DNA from: Cordilura impudica
Taxonomy: Eukaryota > Arthropoda > Insecta > Diptera > Scathophagidae
NCBI GenBank assembly: GCA_963682025.1
Contig: OY821518.1
Location: 30,169,991 to 30,233,990 of the forward strand
Direction: 5' to 3'
DNA length: 64,000 nucleotides
Positions 47,317 through 58,340 of the stretch are shown piece after piece. Both the position numbers and the translations under genes were made by a program. Every line of letters starts with the position of its first letter. The stretch's first letter is position 1. Under the pieces are notes generated by a model. The model searched no databases. It was not told the DNA's origin and saw only the letters and a list, made by a program, of their open reading frames with translations.

Positions 47317-48659
47317 TTTCCGCTAAAAATTTTACATTTTTCGATCTGGCAACCCTAAAAATAGTTTTGAAAATTAAACAAAATTTCACTATGAAGCTGT
47401 GTTTTCAATGTTATGTTCTCCGTCACATACAATTGATAACAAAACATTAGAACATTTGAAAATTAATCATTTAAAAACATCTGGTCACCTTAGGTGGCCT
47501 TGTGCAACATTTCATTACACATTGCTGAGACTCGCATAGATTACATAGTTATTTAGTTAGTGTATGGTCAGAAGTGTTAAATAAAACAAATGTTTAACGT
47601 ATTGTTGGTATGGCTGCGTGGCAGAGAATTAACTTTTTTCCCCCAAATAAAAAGGCAAATAGAATTTAGTTAATTTAGTTTTTATTAGGGCCAAAGGAGG
47701 TGGAAAGGAAACATCATATAATTTATGTGGTCAATTTAGTTAAATACAAAGACCAGCAAAAAAGATTTATTACGACATTGATAGACTCATATATTTAGAT
47801 AGGTAAATAAATATAAATAAAAGCAAGAAATAATAGAATAAAAAAAGCAAAATTCTTTTCGACGCAAAAAATATGATTATTGAAAAATATTCATCATGAA
47901 AATCCTTTAAGTCCACAAATTTTAAAAAGAATTATGCAAAAATTCTCTTTTAATTAATTTTACTTACTCATTTGTTTTGAAGAATATTTACACTTTTTTA
48001 ATTGTTGTTAAAGTTCTACCGAAATTAAACTCCTTCTCGCATTGTTGTTACGTATCACAGATTCAATTGTTATGAATTCCACTTTATGCGTTTGGCCATT
48101 TGTGTTGGGGCATTATTTAATCCTCTTTTTAACCATTTATTTACTTGTTCCTGTATTCATTACAAGGATATTGTAGGTTGTAAAGGAAAAAAACATAAAT
48201 CAAAATTAAATTTGTTGCCTTTCTTATGGTTGCTTAAGGAATCTAATAATAAATGGTGGCTTTTGTTTAGGTATTCTCTATGTGTGTGAGTGTGAGTGTA
48301 TATGTACTGGATATTTAAACATCTGCAACAGGTTTTTGTTGGTCTTTAAGAGTAATTAAAGTAAAATGCAACTGAAGTGAAATGAAGGTTTTACGTTGTG
48401 GCAACGAAACAAGTTAAATTTCGAATTAAGCTTATGTTCCAGGTAGAAACATTCATACATATTTTTGCAGATAAACGTTTCAGAGACCTCACGGTGTCTT
48501 GACATGACAACTTTGAAAAATAGCTTTAAACTAAGCAAAGTTAAAATTGAAAGAGTTCTTTCATGGATCTCATTCTAAAACTTATTTGAAAATAGCCAGA
48601 CTATTATGTGGTGGAATTTTCTCTTATTTAGCATAACCCTTACAAGAGTCGTTACTATC
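47317..48659. other. AT-rich DNA with no recognised gene
   Basis: No domain-bearing frame or RNA gene. TTCGATCTGGCAACCCTAAA near 47339 is similar to TCAAATCTGGCAACCCTTAA at 63900, suggesting another minor repeat. Confidence 0.35.
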
Positions 48660-49747
48660 TGTCGTCAGAGTGTAATGACTATGTGATGATGTTTGTAAAT
48701 AATAAAAATAACTGACCTAAACCATCCTGTTATTATTATGATCGACTTAAAATCATACTAGCACATTCCAGCCCTCGAAATTCGAGCGCAAATTCTAGGA
48801 AATTTTATTTTTTCATTAAATAAAGACCCTAAAAGTATGATAATCAATTATAGCCAATTCACTAATCAACACAAAAAACAAACTCATTTTATTACAGACA
48901 CATTAACAAATTTACTAAACATTGTATAATTTTATGTATGTGTTAGTAGCAACTTTAAATGCAATTTACTCAAAATAAAGGAAAAAATTTAAAAATCTAT
49001 AAATCTGCAAAACGGCTAAAAAGAAATACCTTTCAAATAATATACGTTTGGTCAAAATCGGGATAAAACGGTAGAACAAAACATCAGTCACAAGAAATCG
49101 CCTAGCCTATTAATATTATAGATGCTGACTCAATTTAACGATGTCCGACTGTCTGAGCGTTTGTCCGTATCAAACTACAGGTCGCAAATATAAATATATT
49201 ATGATGAAATTTAGTATACAAGCTTCTATCGGCCATAGGATGAACGACGCTATTGAAATTTGTGAAAATCGGTTCATGTTCAGACCTAATCCCCATCTAA
49301 ATGATCCTTATGAGATCAACTTAAATTGCCATAAGATCCAAATTATGATATAGATCTTGATCAAATTTTGTTTGTGTACGTTTATTACATCCATTAATCA
49401 GGAGTCCAAAAAAACACCGTGTAACACAATTATTAGTCATAGCCCCCATATAAAACTGCTTCCCCATTTTCACTTAAATCTATCAAAAAACAAAAATATT
49501 TCAACGATATTTTTAAAACTTTGTTGGTATACGTTGTTTTTGAAAAAAATAAGTTTATTTACTATATATGGTCAGGATCGAACCATATTTCGACGTAGTC
49601 CCCATATACATATATATAGCAGTCAAAAAAATTAATAACACTGGCAGTCAAATGTGTTTTATAGTCATTTTCTATATCAAATTAGTCGGATTTGAGACCC
49701 TTTCTCTAATCGCATGGTATAGGGTATCGTATAGTCAATTTAGACCC
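48660..49747 (+). mobile_element. Family A copy A9, interrupted by C8
   Basis: Left part 48660-48757 (GTAATGACTATGTGATGATG, degenerate) and right part 49123-49747, starting GCTGACTCAATTTAACGATG and ending GGTATAGGGTATCGTATAGT. The GTCC tract is reduced and the palindrome is lost. Confidence 0.75.
48758..49122 (-). mobile_element. Family C copy C8, inside A9
   Basis: CTAGCACATTCCAGCCCTCG left, CTATTAATATTATAGA right on the plus strand; flanking T/A and A/T fit the rule. The A9 halves join around the insertion. Confidence 0.85.
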
Positions 49748-50010
49748 CTGATGAAATGTGGATGGTTACAATTGTTTGTGTTTTTTTAATTATGAATGTT
49801 CCTAATATCTTGTTATTTCATGTCATTTATTTAACTTCACCCATTTTTGCCCCAGTTATGCTGCAATTTTGGAACACCAGGCTATCAGACACATTTAAAT
49901 GGACAATATAAAATACTTTACATAATTTATAACAAAAATTATTTATATCATTTAAAAATGTGTATGTTTCATTTTGAAAATTCATTTATTGTATTAAAGA
50001 AAAATATTTA
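49748..50010. other. AT-rich spacer
   Basis: Nothing recognised. Confidence 0.3.
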
Positions 50011-50378
50011 CTAGCTGATTCCAGCGCTCGAAGTTCGAGTGCAATTTCTAGGCAATTTTATTTCTCAACTTAGCCAATTCATGAACTAGCACTTTTTTGG
50101 TTTATTATTATTGTGAATGAAAATAACAAACTCATTAACAAACACATTAACAAATTTAATAAACACACACATAGCATACGTATAATTTTATGTATGTGTT
50201 ACTAGCAACTTTAAATGCAATTTACTCAAAATAAAGGAAAAAATTAAAAAATCTGTAAATCTGGTGAACAGCTAAAAAGAAATACCTTTCAAATGATATA
50301 CGTTTGGTCAAAATCGGGACAAAACGGTAGAACAAGACATCGGTAACAAGAAATCACCTAGCCTATTAATATTATTGA
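50011..50378 (-). mobile_element. Family C copy C9
   Basis: CTAGCTGATTCCAGCGCTCG left and CTATTAATATTATTGA right (plus strand). One substitution in the TC-end block. Confidence 0.82.
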
Positions 50379-50403
50379 TTATTTATATTTAAAATGTAAA
50401 TGT

Positions 50404-50990
50404 TTTGCCTTTAAAACATGTTTCATGCAAATCATCCCCGTATTTTTCACAGAGGGGAAATAATCTTGTGATCTGATTTCATCCGAAACTCTTTTGGCTA
50501 GCTGTTTCGAAAATTTCGGTCTACCACTTCCAACCGGGAGATTTCCATATATTTTGTGTCTAACAAAATGTGAATGGAGTTGTCTGACACTCTATATTTG
50601 TCAGTATTTTCATCCATTCTGTCGCCTCCACCCATGTATTTGTTATACTGTGCTATGACATTTGGTTGATCGATACGTTTCGTTGAAGATACGTATAAAC
50701 TACTCGATTATTATTCCATGCTGTAACTGTAATTGCATTTTGTGTATCAGCGCAGAAATCAAATGACCTTCTTTTTTTCTTTCCCATTTCCTTTTTTCCC
50801 ATTGTAGTGCAATATTTTATCAGAATTGCCATAATTATAGGAACAATCACCAAATCCTGATTCTTGCATACGATTTGCCATTTGTAAAGAAGAAAAATAT
50901 CTATCGATTTCATAGAGGTCATTTGCATGATATTTTGAGTTGTAAAATTGAAGTTAAGGCTATTCCACAAAGTTATTTTCAATTGGAAAT
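50404..50990 (-). pseudogene. piggyBac-derived (PGBD-type) transposase relic, C-terminal half
   Basis: Minus-strand frames in order: LYEIDRYFSSLQMANRMQES (family: LYFDNYFTSLxLL, second catalytic Asp region), then KKRRSFDFCADTQNAITVTA and WNNNRVV (family: RGSYDYRxD...WxDNxVV), QPNVIAQYNKYMGGGDRMDE (family: QPxxIxxYNxxMGGVDxMD; third Asp kept), and GSGRPKFSKQLAKRVSDEIR near the end. At least three frame changes separate them. Different subfamily from the TTAA-flanked element at 7.5-10.3 kb. No TIRs were found around it. Confidence 0.7.
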
Positions 50991-51509
50991 TCATTATTCA
51001 GTTTGAAAATCATTGTGAATGATTAAGAGATTTAAAAAAAACTCAGAAACAATTTTTTCACTATTTTATTCTTTTATTTTTGAGTAATTTCTCATTGTAT
51101 GACGGAATGACATTTTTGCTACCATGACTCTGTCCTGGTATTAAAACCTGGGAACTTTTGTGAATTAAAAAGCTAATCAGTTTTTAAACTAATGCATATT
51201 TTACATATGATATATAAGCAATATAAAATTATAATTTAGAGCAACTTACCTGTAATAGTGTTGAAGCTATTAATTGTCATTTGACGTGACGGAATGACTG
51301 TGACGGAATAACTAAAGTTTCTTAAAAATGTATTAAAATAAAATTGAGTAAACAAATAAATTTTATAATTATTTTATTATCTAGAATACTTGTAAGAAAT
51401 TACATTGTGTAACTTGGAACATATTTTAATATATTTTTAAACTAACTTCATATAAATGAAAAAAAAAATTTTTTCATCAAAGTTGACATTTTTATGGAAT
51501 TGCCCATCA
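50991..51509. other. AT-rich DNA with no recognised gene
   Basis: Repeated GTGACGGAATGAC-like words near 51100 and 51290-51310; nothing else supported. Confidence 0.3.
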
Positions 51510-51622
51510 ACCAATTTTTACCAATTTCAATAGCGTTCATCCTATGGCCGATAGCAGATTATGTACGAAATTTTATCACAGTATAGTAGTTCGATTACAA
51601 CGTTTACACGGACACACAGAAT
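51510..51622 (-). mobile_element. Family A fragment A10
   Basis: Matches the middle of family A: ACCAATTTCAATAGCGTTCA, CCTATGGCCGATAG and CGTTTACACGGACACACAG. Confidence 0.75.
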
Positions 51623-52319
51623 TTACTGGAACATTGGATAATATATCTAAAATCACAGAACCACCTATAAATCCATACTTATACTTATACTACTTATAAA
51701 TCCATATTTTTTCTATTTTCTTGTTTTCCTTTGGCTCATGTTCATTAGGTAGCCTGATGTTTCATACAAGCGCCAAATTTTATATCCATATCGAATAGGT
51801 TTTTCTTTTAAAAACTGTTTAGATTTTTTCTTCCGTTCATGTTCAAGGTATATGAACCTTGTATTGCATAAGTCGAATGTAGTGCTAAGCTTAGCAAATT
51901 TGTCGTTATCTGCAAGATTATCATTGTCCGAACAATGTGTCTACTTTTTTAATTGTTCAAACCTATTACATCTCATAGCCCTGGCTACCTGTCTGTATCA
52001 CATTCCCATAACATTCTCCACCTTGGTTTAGTCAAATATCCGGATAATAATAAAATTACAAAATAATATTTGAGATCGTGCACGTTCATATCAAAAGTGT
52101 GGTCACCTTTAGACCTGGCATATTTTATGAACATGTTTTTTTAAATATTCGGATAATTCTTCATCACAAAATACCTCAAAACATTTAACTGAATATATGT
52201 TTTCCAATGTTACAGAGGTTAAAAACGGTCATATTCTATGCTCCATATCAATTTCTTTCTCCCAAATTCTGTTAATTCTTCTGCGACTGTATACAGTTTG
52301 TCAATAAAATCTTTATCAA
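51623..52319. other. Unassigned DNA
   Basis: No recognisable frame on either strand. Confidence 0.3.
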
Positions 52320-52849
52320 TCTATAATATTAATAGGCAAGGCGATTTCTTGTGACTGATGTTTTGTTCTACCGTTTTTTCCCGATTTTGACCAAACGTAT
52401 ATTATTTGAAAGGTATTTCTTTTCAGCTACTCACCAGACTTACAGATTTTTAAATTTTTGCCTTTATTGCATTTAAAGTTGTTAGTAACACATACATAAA
52501 ATTATACAATGCTATGTCCCAATAAACATTTTTGTTTGCTATCAACTTGAGGTGCATTTGAGATCAAATACACTTCTCAAATCTCCAACGTTAATTCTCA
52601 AATGCACCTCAATAGTCGGATAATAGTCTTCTCAACTTAAAAGGCACATTTTTTATATGGTGATTTTCTTAGTTATCAAATTGAGAAATTTGTGATTCTC
52701 AACTTGATAGCAAAGAAATTTCTCCAATTGGTATCAAATGGAAGGTACGGAATTGCCATATTAAAAAAAAATCATATTAATTTTAGAAATGGAAACATTG
52801 TACTTTTTTCTGAATGTTTAAATTTAATTTTATTACATATTTAATATGT

Positions 52850-53335
52850 ATTATCATGTACATGTTTTTTTAATTTAGAATTAAAAATAAATTAAATAAT
52901 TATTTGTACTTTTTTGAATATTAATATTATATAGGACATAAGTAAGAATTTAAATTAAAAAATGCAAAAAAATAGAATTAAAAATATATCAATTAATTAT
53001 TTGTACTTTTTTCGGCAATTTTTAATTTAAATTATTATTTATGACATACTAAATAGTATAACATGTTAAAAATTGTTTAAATATAGAATTAAAAGTAAAT
53101 GAATTAATTATTTGTACTTTTTTTGACTATTAATATTATATAGGGCATAAATAAGAATTTAAATTGAAAAAGAAAAAAAATAGAAATAATTATAAATATA
53201 TCAATTAATTATTTCCACTTTTTTCGGCAATTTTTAATTTAATATATTATTTATGACACATTAAATATAACATGTTAAAAATTTTTTTAACTATAGAATT
53301 AAAAATAAATTAATTATTTGTACTTTTTTTGGAAG
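52850..53335. repeat. 198-bp tandem repeat in J
   Basis: TATTTGTACTTTTTT starts units at 52911 and 53109 (period 198), with ATTAATATTATATAGG and ATATATCAATTAATTATTT repeated in each; about two and a half units. Confidence 0.75.
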
Positions 53336-53389
53336 TTGCTGGAAAAGAGTATTGGAAGAGGTAAAATTTGGGGAAGGTACGGCAACCTT

Positions 53390-53560
53390 AAAACGTAAGC
53401 CAATATTGGCAAAAGCACCATTTAAGCAGGTAAGTTTGACAAAAATATAAGCAATATTCAAGGTTAATTACTCAACTTGTTATTAGGTTGCCGAACTTAT
53501 GGCCTTAATTTGTGGCTATTAAACAAAATTTCTAAGAATCGCATGTTAAATTAATATTAA
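53390..53560 (+). pseudogene. Left arm: truncated DUF4806-like coding fragment with intron
   Basis: Plus strand: ...GCACCATTTAAGCAG, donor GTAAGT at about 53430, acceptor TTATTAG at about 53488, then GTTGCCGAACTTATGGCC (VAELMA). Same arrangement as the right arm but lacking about 70 bp of exon before the donor, and soon running out of homology. Confidence 0.55.
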
Positions 53561-53764
53561 ATTAAATTAATATTAAAAAATTCAAAAAAAAGTAGAAATA
53601 GTTAAAAATATATCAATTAATTTTGTTTCCATCCTTCTCATTTAAATATATCACCTTTTTTTGTAGGCGGTTGTTGGCATGCAGGAAAAATGAAATTATC
53701 GTTCTTTCGAACTCGCTGTCCGAAGAAGCAGCAGAAAATTTTTGATTGTAGGCGTCTGGAAAGA

Positions 53765-54120
53765 TTAATTAGATTTAATTAATATCAATTGGAACCAAAA
53801 CATAAAAATATAATCACGTTTTAATGCCGCCGTTACGCTGGGAACTCGTACAGGTTCTTTGGAATTTGTTCCTTGCCAGCAGTATTTGTTGGCTACTTCA
53901 TCAGTGACCAATTTCCACCATGCAATTTTTAGAAATTTTGTAGAATTGCCACAAATTATGGCCATAAGTTCGGCAACCTAATAACAAATCAAGTAATTAG
54001 CCTTGAATATTGCTCATATTTTTGTGAAACTTACCAGGTCGCTAAACTTTTCCGATGATTGTACTTTGGACTCAAATTCTTTAAATTCAGAGGCCTGCTT
54101 AAATGGTACTTTTGGCAAGA
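53765..54120 (-). pseudogene. Right arm: DUF4806-like coding fragment with intron
   Basis: Minus strand: exon with FKQASEFKEFESKVQ and SSEKFSDL, donor GTAAGT at about 54038, acceptor TTATTAG, then VAELMAIICGNSTKFLKIAW and WKLVTDEVANKYCWQGTNSK. The pattern of an FExxL-type helix, GG/GN, a (L/V)(V/L)TDE(L/V)A segment and a YxWxG motif resembles the DUF4806 domain found in many animal transposon-associated proteins; this is from memory, not a search. No start or full ORF. Confidence 0.5.
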
Positions 54121-55199
54121 TGACAACACACTTTTCAATTTTTTTGTTCTATAATGTATATCACAAATTTAATTATAGATATATATCATTAATTATATAA
54201 AACTTATTATACTTTTACCTCCCTTTTATTTATTTAATTTTTCTTTTCTGCAACAATTCCTTTTTAAATCAAGATAATTAAAACTTACCACAAAGCTGAA
54301 AACTTTCACAATTATTATTATTTCTAGAAATTAGAACATATGATTCGCAACGTTAAGGCTGAGTTACCCACACATTTTTAAAATGTAACCGTACCGTAAA
54401 TGTAACGTTGTCATTTAGTGCAATTATAGAACGTAAAATTAACCAAACTTTGTAAGCTGTTCACAAATGTCACGTACAAAAGTAGCGAAAATTAAATTCA
54501 GCAGGTTGGGACGTTCCAGTTACGTTAAAGTTCAGTTCGGTAACTGTTTTTCATGTAAAAAAAAAACGGCTGACACGTTAAGTTACGGTTACGTGGGGCT
54601 AACTCGGCATTTACTGTGAGAAATGAACAGCGCTGCCATACGAGAATACAAAAGTTGTAAATAATATCTCAAACTCAACGCAAATCGTACTCAAGTTGAG
54701 AAAAAGTTTGATCTCAAGTGGAGAAAAGTGTTGGTTATCCAATTGATGTTAAAATATTTCTCAAAGATTGGAAAAAATTTTAAGTCTCAACTTGATATCA
54801 AGTTGAAAGCAAACAATGAGAAAAATTGTTCAACTCAAGTTGAAAATTATATTAGATATCAATTTGAGAACTTAACTTTTCTCCAACATTGGAGAAATAA
54901 TTTTTCAATGCATACTGGGGTGTATGTTTATTACATTTGTTACTGTGTTTGTAATAAATATGAGTTTGTTTTTTGTGTTGAATTGTGAATTGGCTATAAT
55001 TGATTAGAATACTTTTAGGGTCTTTATTTAATGAAAAAATAAAATTTCCTAGAATTTGCGCTCGAGTTTCGAGGGCTGGAATCTGCTAGTAATAATAAAT
55101 ACAAAAAGAAAGTGTAATTTCAGTTAAAAATATTCTAATGAATATCAAATAATCTAACCGATCAGAACAATGTTTTTTCTAAAACTCTTTCTTTCCTTA

Positions 55200-55635
55200 T
55201 GCATATGAGTTTTGAATCTCTCCGTGACAGTGCGTGACTATGCGTGATTGTGCATGACTATGTCGAAGTTAATCTTTCTTAACAGTAAGTATATCGACCA
55301 AGTTTCAGATTGATTGGAGGAGGTGAAATCCGTTTTTAATCTGCGTGACTGTGCGTGACCATGCGTGACTGTGCGTGAGTAAGTCAAAGCAAATCTTTTT
55401 TCCACAGGTAGTGTATGGACCAAGTTTCAGATCGATCGAATGAGGGAAAATGATATTTAGATCACTCCGTGACTGTGCGTGACTATGCGTGACTGAACGT
55501 GACTACTCCAAAATTAATCTGTTGTCTCAACAAGACTATGGGCCAAGTTCAGATCAATTGGATAAGGGGAATGGGGTTGGTCCACGACAGACAGACAGAC
55601 AGAGAGTATGAGTTAAAAGAAAGAGTTTAAAAAGG
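55200..55635 (-). repeat. GTCACGCA minisatellite, inverted copy with about three units
   Basis: GTGCGTGACTATGCGTGACT-type decamers and CCAAGTTTCAGATCGATCGA blocks at about 55299, 55420 and 55543; ends GACAGACAGACAGAGAGTAT then GAGTTAAAA, matching the flank of 39395-40205. Confidence 0.85.
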
Positions 55636-55739
55636 ACAACAGTTCAATTTCTGTGCTGTCAAATAAATGTTTCCACACTTAAGCTTAAATACTAATTACA
55701 AACGTCTGCACATTGAATGAATAAGCTTTGGAATATTAT

Positions 55740-56958
55740 CAGCCCTGTTCTTGAAACGTTGTTATTTGAATAAGAGTGAATTTAAAATCACATGAAATTG
55801 AAATTTTGGGTTTCTTGAAACCATTTTTTTTATTTATTTAATGGAAACAAATGTTTGAGTTAAGAACCATATGTTTGAGTTAAGAACATATCGAGGGCTT
55901 ATATTCAAAAAGTGCTATCTACATTTGACAGCAATAATAATTTTGAATTTCAAACTGTTTTCTGATATAACTGCCAAATATAATACTAATTTTGATATCA
56001 TACATGATTAGTACGGCTATTTCTTAATAGATATTGTAGAAAATCGATCGACAAATATTTTCAGACCTTATTAATAAATTGGTTTTACACGCTCTCTTTA
56101 AAATAATTATGGATGCAGATAGCACTTCTTGAATATAAGCCCTCGATATGTTATCTAGAAACCGAGGTGCCATATGGTTCTTTATTCAGTTTCACAAAAA
56201 ACTTTTAAGTATTTTGTGCATGTTTTTTCTTAAGTTTATAGAAAAAGTATAAAGAAAAATATTTTCTTTTAAAATAACAATTTATTTGTTCATTTAATTG
56301 TTTTTGTTCTTCAATTTCATTCAATTAAAAATGACTTTTCTATTTTTAAAAAGTTAGGCATCACCAAAAAAAATTTCGATATTCAAATAAATTGGATTTG
56401 ACTGGCATCACTACTGTTTCTAACATATGCAAAATATAAAAATATGTGATTTGATGAAAAAAATTTTTTTAATTCCTTTATTTGCAATAATTAGTGCATA
56501 AAGAATCTATGTTATAATTGAAAAAATTATAATGGAAAATAGATTGTGTAAATAAAAAGTTTTTATTATAGTTATAGAACAGCATCATCGCAAAAAGTGT
56601 GTTTTATTAACATCGACCACTTATTACGAGTTTTTTTTTTTAAATCAGCGCAAAATGTAGACGTTTTTAAAATCGTTTTTTTTTTCATAAAATTAATGTC
56701 TAATTTTTTAAAATAATGACAAGGTTTAATAAAAAACATGTTAGAGTTTAAATATCAATAAGTTTTTTTTTATCTCTTAAGACCTGCTTAGTAGAAAAAA
56801 AGGGCATTTGTTTTGATTTCACAAAGCCTTTTCTATGTGAATTAAAACGAGGAAAAATATTCTTATTGAAATTAGAGAACAGCAAAAAACTCGTAGATTT
56901 CAGAATTTTTTCATTTACGAGTTTTTTTTTTTGTGATAATGGTTTCAAGAACAGGGGT
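55740..56958. mobile_element. TIR element K, 1.2 kb, hAT-like tips
   Basis: Ends CAGCCCTGTTCTTGAAAC (55740) and inverted CACCCCTGTTCTTGAAAC (to 56958), 17 of 18 identical. Flanking 8-mers AATATTAT and TATATTCT match at 6 of 8, a possible worn hAT duplication. It is inserted at the broken end of the Tc1 relic. No transposase recognised. Contains the inverted repeat L and a palindrome around 56885-56935 (ACTCGTAGATTTC ... TTTACGAGT). Confidence 0.7.
55885..56152. mobile_element. Inverted repeat element L, nested in K
   Basis: Arms of about 36 bp, AACATATCGAGGGCTTATAT then TCAAAAAGTGCTATCT, inverted at 56117-56152 with one or two differences. About 268 bp long, AT-rich inside, no ORF. A related word at 30311 hints at other copies. 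Confidence 0.65.
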
Positions 56959-56984
56959 GTATATTCTGCACTTTTCATTAATAA

Positions 56985-57745
56985 ATTATTTTTATTGGCG
57001 ACCTTTTACCCACCTTTTTGTTTAGATGTACCCACAAATTTTCGATAGGGTTCGTAGGTTTCTAGGCGGGGGTATCTATAGCTTTGGTACAGCTGTACCT
57101 TAACCAGGACCTATACATAAATGATTTTTGTTTCGGATCTTGATCAAATTTGTATATGAACTTATGTGAATTTTCCGGGTCAACAAAAACGAATTGTCGA
57201 ACACCAGCGGTCAATAATTTTTTTTTTATATCAAGATAAACTTTGTTGGTCATTATTTCATCCCTTACCCCTCTTGCGTGATATACAACCACATACTGTA
57301 ACTAACAGTTTTCCAAACTTTACTGTAGGAATTTAATTTTTTTTCCAATGCTGTTAAAGGTTTTAGCCAAACTTTTTGGGGTCTCATCACAGAAAATAAC
57401 GTCATTCCAGTACTGTGGAGGAAGTGAAATGTATTCTGTAGCAAAGTTAAATCGTTTTTCAATACTTTTCACTGAGAGCTCAGGTTTTTTTCTAGCCACT
57501 CGTGAGGAATATTTGTGTTTTTGTATTACAATTGGGACGGTTTCATGTGAAACACTCAGCCCATAATCATAAATCACTTGAAATAGTCTCAATTATTTTG
57601 TTTTCATCACGCCGCGTCACTTTTTTTTTTGTCTGCCTGTTGGTCATTTTAAATCGAGTCTTTCTTCTTTCTGATTTACCTTCATGATAATTGAAATACA
57701 GCAATTGAATAATATTTTAACAAACTCGTTTACCTGGCATTTTTG
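56985..57745 (-). pseudogene. Tc1-type transposase pseudogene
   Basis: Minus strand from 57738: MPGKRVC, then LYFNYHEGKSE (typical Tc1 N-terminus), MTNRQTKKKVTRRDENKIIE, VARKKPELSVKSIEKRFNFA, YWNDVIFCDET (first catalytic Asp kept), YHARGVRDEIMTNKVYLDI, FDQDPKQKS (family QQDNDPKHTS; second Asp kept), WLRYSC, AIDTPA, a stop, then KPTNPIENLWVHLNKKVGKR (family PDLNPIENLW; the Glu kept). Multiple frameshifts and one TAG break it. It ends where element K begins. Confidence 0.8.
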
Positions 57746-58100
57746 GCAATTATTTTGTGCATAAACGCTATGCGACCTCTTTTTAATGCAATAGTGTTCG
57801 TCAGAAAAAACCGAATGCACCAAATTCGTGGAAATTTAACGAATTTATTGCTGTATTTACTCATTATGGAAAGATTTTTCTGACACCATTCATAAAGAGT
57901 AAACATCGTTTTTTGTTGTTGTTTTTGTGTTATAAAGTGTATGTCTTTTTTTAATATTTTGGCATCCTGAACAAGTGCAGTAACGGAATGTGCCAAAAAA
58001 ACGAATATATTTTAAAAATTTGTTGTTCAAACTCTTAGTGTGCAAAGATTTTCTTGACAAACTGTGTTTGTTGTTGAAGCTGAGAAAAAGGAATGTCATC
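57746..58100. other. Unassigned DNA between transposon relics
   Basis: Minus-strand frames lack recognisable domains. Word similarity between 57890-57945 and 58030-58085 (AAACATCGTTTTTTGTTGTT-like) may be a weak duplication. Confidence 0.3.
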
Positions 58101-58340
58101 TTCATTAATTACATCAGTCTCTTCAGTCAAATAATGAACATTCCCGTTTCTTATATGTCTCTATAGCTTGGGCTTCTGAATTCCGTCCACTGAGATGATT
58201 TATATCTGCATCGTCTTCTTCATATCCGCTATCTTCCTCACTAGCTATGCCATTTCCAGGAGGAGTTATAAAAATTTCTGCAGTACCTACATCATTCCAA
58301 AATTCATCATTTTCCACTTTATTCAAAATATATCTTCGGT
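58101..58340 (-). pseudogene. Possible N-terminal fragment of a PGBD-type transposase
   Basis: Minus-strand frame with EIFITPPGNG, ASEEDSGYEEDDADINHLSG and EAQAIETYK. The order PP..., DEDSGDE..., DxxxLSGxQLxAxAE is typical of piggyBac-derived N-termini. It stops after about 67 codons. Could belong to the same subfamily as the relic at 50.4-51.0 kb, but they are not contiguous. Confidence 0.45.

Larger units (their letters stand above)
52518..54919. mobile_element. Foldback element J, 2.4 kb
   Basis: Inserted in C10, which fixes its limits to within a few bases. Tips CCCAATAAACA and inverted CCCAGTATGCA form a weak TIR; further in, TGTTTGCTATCAACTTGA (52532) is inverted as TCAAGTTGAAAGCAAACA (54799). 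Between lie a 198-bp tandem repeat (52850-53335), two inverted copies of an intron-bearing coding fragment (53410-53560 and 53765-54120) and a region of TTAAGTTACGGTTACG words. Duplicated target bases (ATGT or TGT) are not certain. Confidence 0.7.
52320..55089 (+). mobile_element. Family C copy C10, interrupted by element J
   Basis: TC start after an A at 52320 (TCTATAATATTAATAGGC) to 52517, resuming near 54921 and ending CTCGAGTTTCGAGGGCTGG, AATCTGCTAG before a T at 55089. The 2.4-kb element J is inserted between. Confidence 0.82.

Noticed and set aside
48660..48757. Separate repeat family at the left of C8
   Set aside because: GTAATGACTATGTGATGATG matches the family A start region GTATAATGACTTTGTGCTGC, so it is the left half of A9.
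50653..50994. Treating this as a new 113-residue protein
   Set aside because: Only its last part is in the right frame; other frames of the same strand give the neighbouring PGBD motifs. It is a frameshifted relic.
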